Below, one piece after another: positions 1 to 11,752 of a stretch of DNA of 64,000 nucleotides. The number at the start of each line of letters is the position of its first letter. Position 1 is the first letter of the stretch. The DNA comes from Whitmania pigra (taxonomy: Eukaryota > Annelida > Clitellata > Hirudinida > Haemopidae), in NCBI GenBank assembly GCA_021613335.1, contig JAJTWR010000182.1, positions 1,351,001 through 1,415,000 on the forward strand, written 5' to 3'. A program made the translations under genes and the position numbers. The notes under the pieces are model-generated. The model made no database searches. It saw only the letters and a list, made by a program, of their open reading frames with translations, and was not told the DNA's origin.

Positions 1-1780
1 GAAGGTGAGAGCCATTAAACCGTGAAATGATTTCGAAACACAACACCTGGCTCCACCTGGTGAGGAGAAGTCAATATTTCAGGAGCTCCTCAGCTGCCAT
101 TAAACCATCACGTGACCTCCACGGGCAACGGAGAACATGACCGGTCGACAAGATGACCGCACACCGTGGTGGTTGATGACGAGTGGATGGAGTCCTGCCG
201 TGTAGGAATAATAATTGGGATTATTCGGTTGCATCGTAATTACTGATCTGTTGCGTAATGGTGCATGGTTTGTCGTATTTGTCTCGACTTCATTTGAAAA
301 CACATTTCTCGTGGAAATTAATGAACCTCGAGTTTCTTTTTTGAAGCCTCTTGATGTATAATCACGGCTTTAAAATTACTTTTCCAAATAAGTCTTCTTT
401 TTTTTGTGGTCCTAGTGACCACCGGGTAGCGAGAAGTTTTAAATTCATTCGCTCTGCTCATTTGTAACTTGGGCGACAAGATTAATTGTTTAATTGCATT
501 CTTAGCAGGAGTTGGAATTTTTATTTCTCGAGAAATGATTATTTGCCGTTCGTCAACAGGTTATTTCTATTCACGACTGTGCCAAATCAAAGATGGCCTG
601 CCTTAAGATCTTCATCCAGTCGGTTTAAGCAGGCATTTCTGTAAACAACGTGTTTATCGTTTGTATGTTTAATGTTTCGTGTTCATTTTACAATCAATTT
701 CTCTTTTTGTCCCGCATATTCTCGCATATTTGATAGAAAAAATAATTTTTTTTAAGAGTATGTGAACCTCAGAAAATAAAAGTCAATATTTGAAAAGTCT
801 ACATCATCCTATTTATGACTGGATTCGTTGACAGATTGGAAAGCAAAAAACGTTCGACAAAAACGGATGATCGGAGAAAGATTTGAAAGAATTGGAAACA
901 AATGTATCCGGTGCAAAAACGCAGGAGAATTTGATGGCCCTAAAATTGTTCGTCCTTTGACAAACGGATGTCGCCTGCCACGCCCTCTGTCCAACCCATC
1001 CATCAATCAGGCGGAAAATTAATCCCTTTCTATTCTAACAACATCCGGATGCATCCTCCATTATCGCTCAGAGTCGATATTTCGTGACGTTCGCTCACCT
1101 TGGATTCTCTCGTCCACTTCCTGTGCGATCGGTTTCGTTCAACAGCTTCCCTGGTTTCACCCTCACGGTGTATTGTCATGCCCAGGAAACATATTCCTGA
1201 CCTCATGCATGTGTGTGTATGCGTGCGAGAGTTCAAATCAATTTAGTAATTAGGCGATTAGAAATATCGCCTACGTCAACTTGAGCAAGCGAGGTCCTAA
1301 CCCCGAAATGATGCGGAAGCAAAGAAGCAGCATTTCTAAAAAATTTCTTAGCTTTTATAATCTCCCATTGATTGAACTGGCTCTGCTTTATGAGCACTAA
1401 CCTCTCGTTGATCGCCGACATTACCCATTATCGGCCACTTCATGCAATCCGCGCATCGACTTTGCGAGGAGATAATTTTCGCGTTTTATTTCTCGCTTAC
1501 GTTTTTTCCATTATCTCAATCTTTTCTAGAACTTCTCTTCCATTATTCTTTCGTGCGCTCTTTCTTTCTGTCTTTTTTTTTCTTTCCTTCCTCAAATCAC
1601 CGAGGATTATTTTGCTTTATTCGCCTTTCCACTAAAAAGTATTTTCTCGTTTATAACGTTCTCACTCGAGGAGCCCGGCCTTCCGAGCTATACCGTGGTA
1701 CGATGCCGACTTAAGGCGAATGGCCGGGATTACCGATGGCCCTATAAAGTGGGATGAGTGGGTGATAAATGAAATTCAAG

Positions 1781-1958
1781 ACGGACGGATGGATGGGTAG
1801 TTGGATGGATGGATGGATGGACGGATGGATGGGTGGATGGATGGATGGATGGATGGATGGATGGATGGATGGATGGATGGATGGATGGATGGATGGGTGG
1901 GTGGGTGGATGGACGGATGGATGGGTAGATGGATGGATGGGTAGATGGATGGATGGCC
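1781..1958. repeat. ATGG/GGAT microsatellite
   Basis: About 180 bp of tandem ATGG with occasional ACGG, GTGG and GTAG variants. The open reading frame through it (Trp-Met-Asp-Gly repeated) is only a consequence of the tetranucleotide having no stop in that frame. Confidence 0.95.
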
Positions 1959-2823
1959 GGTCGAAGAGAGTCTTAAACAGGTGGGCAGATTGATGGCGGG
2001 TTGAGGCGGAAGATTAGCTGATAAATGGACTCCGGAGGAGGAATCGAGACGTTTCCTTTCAGTCGTAATTCGGCCCGATCCATCCGCAAATTCAGTCGGT
2101 AATCACCACGCCGCTCGTCATCTTTCCTTATCTTTTCATCCGCTTTCATCGACCGTGAATTTGTGTTGGAGTCTTTTCCTCGAGAACTTCCTCGCCATTA
2201 TGGAGCCGTTTAAGCGGAGAAGTTATGGGTAGGTCTCAGGGTGGATGTCACGAATGATAAACTTTCTTCCTTTTTTTTAGTGAAGGCAGTAAAATCAACT
2301 TCGACTTGAGTACTCATTTTAATGAGAACTTTTGAAACACGAACATTTCTAAAGAGGGAATTTTATTAAACAAAAAAAAATAAACTTCTTTCAAGTGTCA
2401 GAAATCGTTTTCAACGAATTTGATTTCAAAGGATCCATCCTTTTTAATGACCCATTCCTGCTCTCTATCTTCCATTCACTTTTAATCCATTTATCAGCAC
2501 CACACGTACTCGAGCATTTCAAACACGCACACACCAGCAAACAGAATATGCCCACTGGTTCATTTAATAGTTATTTCATTCATTTATTCAGAGCAAGTAA
2601 AATTTCTCCTCGTCTTAAAAGCTGAGTTATTGATTGGAGCTTAGGGTCTGACCTACTACACGACGAATGAGGTTCCGAATTGAAAGAAAAACCTCTTTGG
2701 ATTTCTCGGATATTTCTCGTCTGTACATGCTGAGCGGATAACTAAACAGTTCCTTAAGGAGAATATAATGCAAATTCGTAATACACATTTTTCAAACTCA
2801 TTTGCATATTCATAAAGACCTAC

Positions 2824-3011
2824 GATTGGCGGGGCGTGTAAATTACCAGGAATTTTTGACCTCTCAAAAAACCAATCAGAACGAGGGTGGAAAGAGGAGA
2901 CTTTCGTCTTACGTTTCAATGCTGGAAAACTTAACCTTTCTTTCTCCCGAGGATCCAGTCGGTGATGCATTTTTATATCCTCTAGGAAATTCCATTCCCG
3001 AGTTATAAATA
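2824..3011 (+). promoter_or_regulatory. CCAAT/GC-box/TATA-like cluster
   Basis: Within 190 bp there is an inverted CCAAT box (GATTGG, 2824-2829) next to a GGGGCGTG GC-type box, a forward ACCAATCAG (2871-2879) and TATAAATA (3004-3011). The order and spacing resemble a polymerase II core promoter on the plus strand, but no coding exon follows: the first ATG after it opens a frame of three codons. It may serve a non-coding or distant 5' exon, or be chance. Confidence 0.25.
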
Positions 3012-3720
3012 GCACTTCAAGGAAGGTCGGCCAATGAAAACGAACGACAGGCTCGCAAATCAACTTAGAGCAACAAGAAGAAAAAATGTTCACGTGATGG
3101 ACTGAGTGTCGTGTTGATGTTGTTTTTTGTTTTTTCATTTTCATGAATGAATGAATGAATGAATTACTACTTTTTATTACGAATCACGTGGCCGACGTGT
3201 TACTATGGCTCCGCCCAGTAGGTCTACGAATAAGAACGATCTTCTCATCTAGAATGACATCAATCACTAGCTAGTAACCCAGATGCTCGAGTGCCAGCCC
3301 CATTATCGCCTGCCATGTTGTTATTGTTTTCCTTCCATTTGTATTTTTCTCGTTGCCATGGAAATGATCGGAGATTTCCAAGGGAGGAGGTCATTCAATC
3401 AAGTGAAATAACGTTGGATCGATCTATTTTTGCAGTTGCGGGAATTTCCTCGAGGCTACTTTCTATAACATCGGCGTGATTACTGGACGATTTTTTTCGT
3501 ATCGAAACTAAAAGCTTAAAAGGAGCAGGACCTTCCAAAGTGCCCAAGCGATGATTTGTTTCGCACAGACGGATGGATTGAGCGGATGGATGACTTCGTT
3601 TAATCTCAATCATCCCCTCACTTTTCATCGACATCTCACTCGTTCATTCCCTCGGGGAGAGGATTTTAGTTGAAACTGGAAACGAGGAAAGTGATTTATA
3701 ATTAAATCATAAAATAAAAT

Positions 3721-3803
3721 GATGGATGGGTGAATGGATTGATGGATGGATGGATGGATGGATGGATGGATGGATGAATGGACGGACGGACGGACGAACG
3801 GAA
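3721..3803. repeat. ATGG microsatellite with ACGG variants
   Basis: About 80 bp of tandem GATG/GGAT turning into GGAC repeats at the right end. It is the same motif family as the larger tract at 1.8 kb. Confidence 0.9.
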
Positions 3804-4368
3804 TGATGGATGGATTGTAGATGGAGGAGTAGGTACAGTTGGAAAATGAACTGTCCGGTTTCAGTGTTTCAGAAATTTTAAAAATATCTTCTCAGTTCAC
3901 CTGAAGTCGATATCGAATGAGAATCGCTTCGAAACCTATCTCGAACTGAAACACGACCAACAGCGATTAATTCAGAGGCGATGTTTTATCAGCTTTCCAT
4001 GAAAGAAAGAATGAGGAAATAAATGACGAATTAATGCATACACGGAGAGAAAATATGGGGAGAGATGAGTACAAGGAGGGAAGGGGACCTGTTCCTTTGT
4101 CCTGACCTTGCTATGACAAGGTCACATGGAGGTGAAGCCCTGCACAAGTGAATTTGTCGAAGTAGGTCATCGGAATGACTTTGCAGGAAATATCCAATCT
4201 TTCAGTTTCTCTTTTAAATTGTGGATAATCTCGTCTGACACGAGATGGATGGATGGATGGAAGGCTGGTATTTGAGGATGAATGCAGAGTGGGTGGGTGG
4301 ATTAATTCCGACGGAAGACTGAATGAGAAGACGGAGAGGTGAACGAATGAACTAATGATAAAAACGAG

Positions 4369-4460
4369 TGATTGAATGAATGCATGAGAGTTATTGAATG
4401 AATGCATGAGCGAGTGATTGAATGAATGCATGGACGAACGAACGAAGGAGTAGATGGATG
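4369..4460. repeat. GAATGAATGCATGA degenerate repeat
   Basis: Three loosely tandem copies of a GAATGAATGCATG unit, separated by short divergent stretches and grading into ACGA repeats. Confidence 0.7.
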
Positions 4461-5212
4461 AACTAGCTCATGAGATGGTCCTGTTTCATGATATATGGAA
4501 TGATTGATGCATTGAAAGGCCTGATAATGAATGAATTATGATATGAATTATTATGAGTTATGATGAATTAATGCATACATGAGATGAATTTGAAAACACA
4601 ATCACGATCTCATAGAGTAGCAATGCATAGGTGAATAGAAATGCATTAGTGAATTTGTGAATTATAGAAAGGTCGGAAAACCCGCGAACGGATTAAAGGA
4701 ATAACTTACGAACGACAGAAGGTTTTAGGCCTGCGGTTTCATATTTTGTTATTTACGAGACGAGGAAAGGTAGCCATTTTGAAAGAATTGAAATTTCCCT
4801 ATGATCTTCGCTTCAAGAGAATTCTCAGTCCGATTCTTGGTCCGTTTTTAGGATTTTTTTTTTAAAGAAAAAAAAGAGAAAATTGTTTCCACATTTTTAT
4901 TATTAATGTGTGTCAGTGTTTAATTTCACTTACTTAACAAATATGTTAATATTTTGTATGTCTTTCATCATTTCTTGCAGAATATACTTTTATGATATTT
5001 ACTTCGATGCTGTGTACTTTCGGTGGGGGGGATTAAATATATTATTAGTTATTTCATCTAATATTAATCTTTACTAAATATGATGAAGTTAAATATATTG
5101 TTATTATTATATTATATTATTATTATATATTATATATATTAAATGGATATTATTATTATTATTTAAATCAGTTTCGTCATCCACCAAGCATCTATACCTA
5201 TACCAATAATTA

Positions 5213-5220
5213 CTCACCAC
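5213..5220. repeat. hAT target site duplication, left copy
   Basis: CTCACCAC sits directly before the left terminal inverted repeat and is repeated exactly at 6533-6540 directly after the right one. Eight base pairs is the duplication size expected for hAT transposons. Confidence 0.9.
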
Positions 5221-6532
5221 CAGTGATGGGCAAAAATCAAATCAAATCTCAATGGTCAAATCTCAAATCATTTGTAAAATGATTTAAATCTCAACAACCA
5301 AATCTCAAATAAAATCAAAAAATTCCAAATAGAATCAAATCCCAGATGCCCAAATCCCAAATCGAATCAAATCTTCCAAAATTTACTGCTGCCCTATCTT
5401 TGCAAATTTTTTCGAGCAAAACACAATGAAATTAACAGCCAACATTTTTAGTTTTATTATTATTTTTTTTTATTTATTTATTGAAACCAAAAAAAGGTGT
5501 CTGATAAAAATTGGTGTCTGATAATCAGTACATATAGATAATCTTTTATTTTCTTTTTGATCAAAGGCAAACCTGGCAGCTTCCTCGGAAAATATTGTGA
5601 ATGCTTTGAGCATGTTTCTGGCATTGTCATTATACCACTTTTGCTCAAAATATCCAATGTCGATGCTCTGCAACCCATACTCTGACAGTATTTCCTCAAA
5701 AGCTGCACAAATATTTTTTCCTGTGTGTTGTGACCCGAAGTGTCTGTAAGCAGCCGTCTTTGTTCTCAGCTGAAAGCCTTCGTCAAAGTAGTGGAATTTT
5801 ACTCCAATAATTGGTTCAAATGAACGGCTGCTCCACAAATCTGTTGAAGCATGTACACATCTGATGCTCAAATTATTATTAATTAGTAGTTCAATTTCAT
5901 TCTTCAAATTGTCTCTTAATGTCTGCAATACACCAGTTAATTTTCTATTTATAGTCCTTCTACTTGGGATAACATAATTTGGATCCACAATTCTCATAAA
6001 AGAGGCAAAACCTGAACTTTCAACTTTGCTTCGGCTACAAGATGTTTCACTATTCCTTCGGTAAGGGCCTTTTGCTTTGGATTGGAATCATTGTATGTCA
6101 GAGAAGGAGAATTTTCATTAATACCTCCTGCCACAGCCATGAATGGTAGCAATGAATGTCTCTGTTGAGTTGTTGTTTCCTTATCTTTTTCTTTTGCATC
6201 TTTGTACAGATCTAGATGACTGGACTAAAGAGAAAAACCCCATATTTCCTGCTATCTAACTCGGACATATTTAAAACGCGGTAAAGCTACAAGTAGAACA
6301 AAAGCATGTAACCTACAACAATGTTTATAACCATTTTTACAAAATTAAAAATATATAACCATCTTTATTTCAATGATTTGATTTGAAAAAGCAAATCGAA
6401 TCAAAAAAAGGCAAATCTAATCGAATCAAAATCACTGAGGCCAAAATCGATTCCAACAATGTTCAAATCGAATCGCAACCTTGCCTAAATCACGATCTAA
6501 ATCGCAATCGCGATTTATTTTGCCCATCACTG
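5221..6532 (-). mobile_element. hAT DNA transposon, non-autonomous
   Basis: A 1312-bp element bounded by perfect terminal inverted repeats: CAGTGATGGGCAAAA at the left end and its reverse complement TTTTGCCCATCACTG at the right end. An identical 8-bp duplication (CTCACCAC) flanks both ends. The terminal sequence is of the CAGTG-type common in hAT elements. Subterminal DNA on both sides is rich in short CAAATC/AATCGA motifs, a usual feature of hAT ends. Inside, on the minus strand, lies a frameshifted and truncated transposase, so the copy cannot be autonomous. Ends and duplication are seen directly; the superfamily rests on the 8-bp duplication plus the transposase motifs. Confidence 0.93.
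5470..6221 (-). pseudogene. Broken hAT (BED-type) transposase
   Basis: The main open frame (5470-5997, 175 residues, reading leftward) has hAT transposase landmarks: STDLWSS followed by a GVKFHYFDEGFQLRTK block, then a DNARNMLKAF block, which corresponds to the catalytic region of ZBED/hAT transposases. Upstream (about 6030-6221) a second frame continues the family pattern (a QKALTEGIVKHLV block that normally precedes the GFASFMRIVDP block). The two are joined only by a one-base frameshift at about 6018-6028. No BED zinc finger is seen upstream and the frame stops before the C-terminal hAT dimerisation domain, so both ends are missing. Activity would have to be supplied in trans. The family call is firm; the subfamily is not resolved. 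Confidence 0.85.
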
Positions 6533-6540
6533 CTCACCAC
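6533..6540. repeat. hAT target site duplication, right copy
   Basis: CTCACCAC directly follows the right terminal repeat and is identical to 5213-5220. No mismatch has accumulated, which suggests a not very ancient insertion. Confidence 0.9.
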
Positions 6541-6969
6541 TGATGTGCGCATGCTAATAATTATAATTATTACTAATTATTAATTATGCATGATATATTA
6601 TAATATTTCACGCGTGTGAAGTGTGTCTTTGTGCTGTTGCTGTTCGAACCTCGTAATGAAACAAAGTGAAGAAGGTGACCAAAAAAATAATAATTTGGGA
6701 CATTTAAGATTTTAAGTGTTTGGAAATAATTATTTATAATAAAAAAAAAAAGAAGTACCATTTTAGGAAAATGTTCAAAACGGTTATTAATGGAAATATT
6801 ACCAAGAAATACGAAATAATCATTCACGAGTCGATCCTGCGAGTTCGAGTCCTGTGTTTGTCGTACGATGTCATTAATCCAAGTCTAAGGAGACACGCTT
6901 CAGTGGCTGCGAGGACACCGGTATTATGTGAACACCTATTCATGTCTCTTCTCAGCTGGATCGGTTAGT

Positions 6970-7009
6970 GGATAGGTGGACCAGTGGATGGATGGATGAA
7001 TGGCTGGGC

Positions 7010-7042
<33 letters not shown>

Positions 7043-7076
7043 CATGGATGCATGGATGGATGGATGTATGGATGAA
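6970..7076. repeat. GGAT/ATGG microsatellite
   Basis: Tandem GGAT with GGGC, GGAC and GCAT variants, about 100 bp. Confidence 0.9.
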
Positions 7077-7297
7077 TACACAGATATAGATGCTTAGTTA
7101 TTTGAATGAAAGACTTTTTATTCTGATGATTGTGAAGAAATACATGAATGGACGAAAAGCTGACAATGGATAACAGTCGTGGGATATTATAAAATATATT
7201 CAGACGATAAACTGTTGGTTTGTACTTGGGGGAGGTCATAATTCGGTTGAATAGAGATCAAGCAATCGGCTTTCCAAAGGAATAGGGAGGGTTTTTA

Positions 7298-7368
7298 AAA
7301 ATACTATCATCATCATCATCATCATCGCCATCATCATCATCATAATAATAATCATCATAATCGTCATC
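7298..7368. repeat. ATC/ATA trinucleotide tract
   Basis: CATCAT repeated with a few GCC, ATA and GTC interruptions. Confidence 0.85.
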
Positions 7369-7557
7369 ATCGGCGAGTCCTGCTGGTCCTAAGATCAGTG
7401 GCTGTAACTGGTTGACCATAGACAGCTTGAGGTCATAAAGTGCTGATTGAAGGGGTGTGTCATCGGATGTAATGACGACTTGATTGGTTGGATGTTGCTT
7501 CGTTATTTGGCTGGTTGTTTGAACCGTTTGACAACTGATTGGTTGAACTAATTAACA

Positions 7558-7634
<77 letters not shown>

Positions 7635-7656
7635 GATTGACTGACTGACTGATTGT
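7558..7656. repeat. GATT tetranucleotide microsatellite
   Basis: About 100 bp of GATTGATT, broken by two 3-bp phase shifts (GAT) and ending in GACTGACT. Confidence 0.95.
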
Positions 7657-8004
7657 ATCGGATTATGGTCACCTGAATGTTTGATTGCCCGTTTAATGAA
7701 GTCATTCACATGGACGTCGACCTATTCAATTGAGAGATTGAAAACTCGCAGACAAAGTGTTCGTCACTTAAGTCACCATTAACACCGTCATCTTGGTTGT
7801 TACCATCATCATCATATCTATTATCACCGACCATCATCAGGGGCGTCGTAGTCATCGTCATCATCATCGTCGTCGTCATCATCTCTTCCATAATCACCAT
7901 TAACGACATCTTCATTATCATCATCTAATCAACTGAGCGATAATAAATAACATCCGACTTTCCCTGACTTTTTGAAGAAGGAGGCGTAACATTTGAAGGC
8001 GTTT

Positions 8005-8060
8005 AATTAATTTAATTTAATTTAATTTAATTCATTTTATTTTATTTTATTTTATTTTAA
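8005..8060. repeat. TTTAA/TTTTA pentanucleotide tract
   Basis: Five-base repeat TTTAA that switches to TTTTA halfway through. Confidence 0.9.
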
Positions 8061-9436
8061 TTAGATTTGCTTGTTTATGTCATTCGATCTTCTTGGTTCT
8101 TTGTACGCCATGTTGGAATCAAGAGTTACAACGATCTATGCTCAGAGAAAGAGTCAAGGTCAGTTTAAAATATCCTTCCCTTGTTATCGCCCATACATTT
8201 GGCGGTCTCTAGCCACTGGTGTTAGGAAGATTTATCGTTTGCCACATCTCGCGCATTAATCATCATCATCATCATCATCACCTTCGTGGTAGTTATCATC
8301 ATCATCATCATCGTCATTATTTGTTCTAGTTTTTCATTCTGAGCATCTTCTGCTCTCGAAGAGTCGCTTATTGCTTTTTCCATTCTTTCCATTTTCCGAC
8401 TTTTTATATCAATGGTCTAATTTTTACTTTCTATGGTTTCTCTAATATCGCCCGGAATTTGTCCATTTGTTAGTCATTTCTGATCAAATGAGAATATACA
8501 GCCACGTCTGTGATTCTGTCAGTAATACATCATCGTCATCTTTCTCTTTCAAAGCCAAAATTATCATCATCATCATCATCACCGCAATTATCATCACGAT
8601 ATTTTATGACATCCTCTGAAAGTCGTCATCATCATCATTAATTGTCATCGAGCATCCATCTTGATCCATCATCATCGTCGTAGTCGTCGTCGTCGTCATT
8701 GGGTTGCATGGAAACGGTGGCAACGCGGCGCTACATCATTAGCGAGATCATCAATCGTAGGCAGCAGTGGCCGGCACAATGGATATCTGAATCGTTAACT
8801 CCTTCCAGTCATCAGGTCCCTGAGCAGAAAATGTTGGAAATGTTGAAAATGTTGGGCGTCACAATCTGAAAGCGACACGTCCTGCCATAAATCACATTTT
8901 CAATCCTCTGCCCCTGGTTTCTTTTTTTTAACTTTCGTCGATTTTCTCTCTTTAAGTTCGTTTTTTTTCATCAGGAGAAGTTAAAAAATAAAAAAAAGAT
9001 AAAATGCAATTTAATCTCTGAAATTTTTTTCGAAATCATTTTTCATGAAATACAAAATTATCGTTTTTTTTTAATTTTTAAATTTTGAATCAAAACCTTT
9101 TTGTGCATTTAAATTCTGAATTTTGTTTCTCGCTTGTCCACTGTCGCGTGCTCACTCCGGTTCTTGGAGCCGAAAAATGTTCGGTTTTTTAATTCACAAG
9201 AAATTATTTCGCCATTCACGAGGATTTTTGGGTTTCCATGTTAATTTCGTTCAGAAAATTCTACCACATGAGGCTAGAAGTGAAAGCTGCAGACGGAAAA
9301 ATTCATCCTCGACCGAGGAAGGTGCAAAGAGAGACGAAACAATCAATTTTCTTGCTGACGTGTCGCTTTTGGGGGGTTATTTACTTTCACTTCTGCAGAC
9401 GTTTCTTTTAGGGAGTTAAGTTGTTTTATTCATATG

Positions 9437-9690
9437 ATCTTGTATTCAATATTGTATTCTTTCAATGTTTCAGTGTTTATGTGTTCTTTCAATATTGTAT
9501 TGTTTCAATGTTTATGAATTGTTTCGTTATTGCATTGTTTTAATGTTTATGTATTCTTTCGATATTGTATTGTTTCAATGTTTATGAATTGTTTCAATAT
9601 TGCATTGTTTCAATGTTTATGTATGGTTTCAACATTGTATTGTTTCAATGTTTATGAATTGTTTCAATATTGTATTGTTTCAATGTCATT
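9437..9690. repeat. 35-bp minisatellite
   Basis: Six clear units of about 35 bp plus a degenerate first one. The core AATGTTTATG recurs at 9507, 9542, 9577, 9612, 9647 and, diverged, 9682. Each unit contains two half-units of the form TTGTTTCAAT. Confidence 0.9.
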
Positions 9691-9830
9691 TTATCGGTTT
9701 GTTCTAATGATGTTTCATTGTAATATTTTACAGCTTCTCATAGATGAATGGGTGCGACGACATTTTATAAACATTTCTTGATTTCAAAATCTTCGATGTT
9801 TTTGAAATTAAAAGTCGTCAAAAGGAAATA

Positions 9831-9972
9831 AGTAGTTCTAATTAATATTTAAATAATTAGTTCTAACTAATATTTAAATAAGTAGTTCTAATTGATATTT
9901 AAATAAGTAGTTTTAATTAATATTTAAATAAGTAGTTCTAATTAATATTTAAATAAGTAGTTCTAATTGAAC
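9831..9972. repeat. 25-bp minisatellite (AGTAGTTCTAATTAATATTT)
   Basis: The AGTAGTTCTA core (one copy begins ATTAGTTCTA) recurs at 9831, 9856, 9881, 9906, 9931 and 9956, an exact 25-bp period with few substitutions. Confidence 0.95.
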
Positions 9973-10140
9973 TTCTAATTGGATAAAAAAAACTTTCTTT
10001 GCTCGTGCTATTTATGCGTGTTATACGTTGAAACATTGAACTTGATGATGAGGCCAAATAAGTTTGTCTTTTCGATTTAAACATCAGATGAAGTTAACAT
10101 CACATTTAACATCACACTCGCTTTGTTTTGTATTTTCCTC

Positions 10141-10179
10141 CTAACCCTAACCTTAACCCTAGCCCTAACTCTAACCCTT
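10141..10179. repeat. Interstitial telomere-like tract
   Basis: About six units of CCCTAA, with single-base variants CCTTAA, CCCTAG and CTCTAA, about 39 bp. This is the complement of the TTAGGG telomere repeat used by most non-arthropod animals. Confidence 0.85.
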
Positions 10180-10501
10180 CTTTTGCATATTTCTGTTTCG
10201 TTTTAATTTCTTTTGCATATTTCTGTTTCGTATTATTATTATTTTTTGTATAATCAAGTTTCATTTTAATTCCTTTCGTACAATTTAAGTTTCATTTTTA
10301 ATCTTTTATTCGGTTCCTTTTGTTTATCTGACCGTGGTTGCAGGTCCACTTGTCTTTTTTTGTTGCATTCCTTTGTTCATCTGACTTTGTTTGCTATGAA
10401 AGCATTTCGGTTTTATGAACTTTTTAGTTTCGCTCGAATGCGATATTGTCTTCCTTAAACTTGATTTTGTTTCTATTTCTTGTTCCTACTCACTTTCTTC
10501 T

Positions 10502-10856
10502 CTTGGGAGTGTATCATGATATTGTATTTCTCACTTGGGATTGTATCATGATATTGTATTTCTCACTTGGTATTGTATCGTGATATTGTATTTTTCTCTT
10601 GGGATTGTATCATGATATTGTATTTTTCACTTGGGATTGTATCATGATATTGTATTTTTCACTTGGGATTGCATCATGATATTGTATTTCTCACTTGGGA
10701 TTGTATCATGATATTGTATTTCTCACTTGGGATTGTATCGTGATATTGTATTTTTCTCTTGGGATTGTATCATGATATTGTATTTCTCACTTGGGATTGT
10801 ATATAATGATATTGTATTTTTCATTGGGGATTGTATCATGAAATTGTATTTCTCAA
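10502..10856. repeat. 32-bp minisatellite
   Basis: About eleven tandem copies of a 32-bp unit starting CTTGGGATTGTATCATGATA; the first starts are 10502, 10534 and 10566. Copies differ by single substitutions (CATG or CGTG, TTTCTCAC or TTTTTCTC). One copy near 10.8 kb carries a small insertion (TATATAATG). Confidence 0.93.
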
Positions 10857-10902
10857 TTTTTTATTTCATTACATTTTTTATTTAGCCGATTTGCTTGGTT
10901 GT

Positions 10903-11060
10903 CTTATGCATCCGGATAGAATGTGAGGGCATTTCTTAATCGATACACCATTTATGTAGCGCCCCTATCCGAGGGACCTCCCTGGCGGTGAGAGCTGGGT
11001 TGCGAACACGACACGTAACGACTGTTGCTTTCAAATCCGTTCGCAGACACGCGACCCTCT
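10903..11060 (+). repeat. SINE-like dispersed repeat, copy 1
   Basis: Shares with 46483-46620 the block TTTCTTAATCGAT-CACCATTTAT-TAGCGC, and with 46483-46620 and 55550-55715 the block CTGGGTT-CGAACACGA. The second block resembles an RNA polymerase III B box (GGTTCGAAnCC) with one base inserted. Ends are not sharply defined. Confidence 0.7.
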
Positions 11061-11383
11061 GTGCCAACGTCGCAAGCATTGTTTGTGAGTTTGTATCTTT
11101 CGGACTATCATTCACGTCTGCTTTGTTTGATGTTCCAGTTTACTCGACTTCCTGCATGGAAGCGCATGTGCAGTCTGAAGAACATTTATGGATTCCATTT
11201 CTATTTCAACAATTCCATTTCAACAAATTCATTTCAACAATTCCATCTTTCATTTCGTCCTTTGGGAAGAGAACAATGTTTCTTTCCAAAATAAAATAAG
11301 GATCTAATCCAAGAATGAAGATTGCTTGCCAACCTAAGAAGCTTATTGTAGACATAAAGTTGTTGTTGGTGGTTTTATTATTA

Positions 11384-11482
11384 TTATTTTTTTTTTTTTT
11401 TTTTTTTTTTTGATTAAATTTAATTTTTATTTATTATTATTATTATTATTATTGTTGTTGTTGTTCTTATTATTATTATTAA
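11384..11482. repeat. Poly-T and TTA/TTG tract
   Basis: A run of about 28 T is followed by TTA and TTG trinucleotide repeats. Confidence 0.85.
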
Positions 11483-11752
11483 ATTAATGTTAATTAGATA
11501 ATGCTGCAACGGTAAACCGTGAATAGACTCGAACAAAACGAACACACAGTAAAAATAGATTTTATTTTTAAAAAAGGCACTTTAGAAATTCTTTATTGTT
11601 CTGTGATTGACGCGATAATTGTGCGTGGTGCAATTTCTATTGGACGACGATCTCGAGTTGGTCATTAAGATGCGAGCGATAAATTCTTCTTAACACGTAC
11701 TTCATTGTCAGAAGGTGATTGAATGTCGTGCCAGTGTTACAAAGGTTGATTC

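Larger units (their letters stand above)
1..5212. other. Gene-free left flank
   Basis: No exon with recognisable homology or a convincing splice pattern is visible on either strand. The stretch holds scattered ATGG, GAATGAATGCAT and TTA-type simple repeats (listed separately) and a CCAAT/GC-box/TATA-like cluster near 2.8-3.0 kb. The 162-residue open frame on the minus strand at 2656-3144 has no recognisable domain. Confidence 0.5.

Noticed and set aside
1769..1993. Trp-Met-Asp-Gly repeat protein
   Set aside because: Translation of the ATGG microsatellite.
2656..3144. 162-residue minus-strand open frame
   Set aside because: No recognisable domain or family pattern, composition like random AT-rich DNA, and it overlaps the promoter-like cluster.
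7261..8700. CRISPR-like regular spacing of CATCATCAT blocks
   Set aside because: Ordinary eukaryotic trinucleotide repeats with irregular spacing and no constant repeat/spacer lengths.
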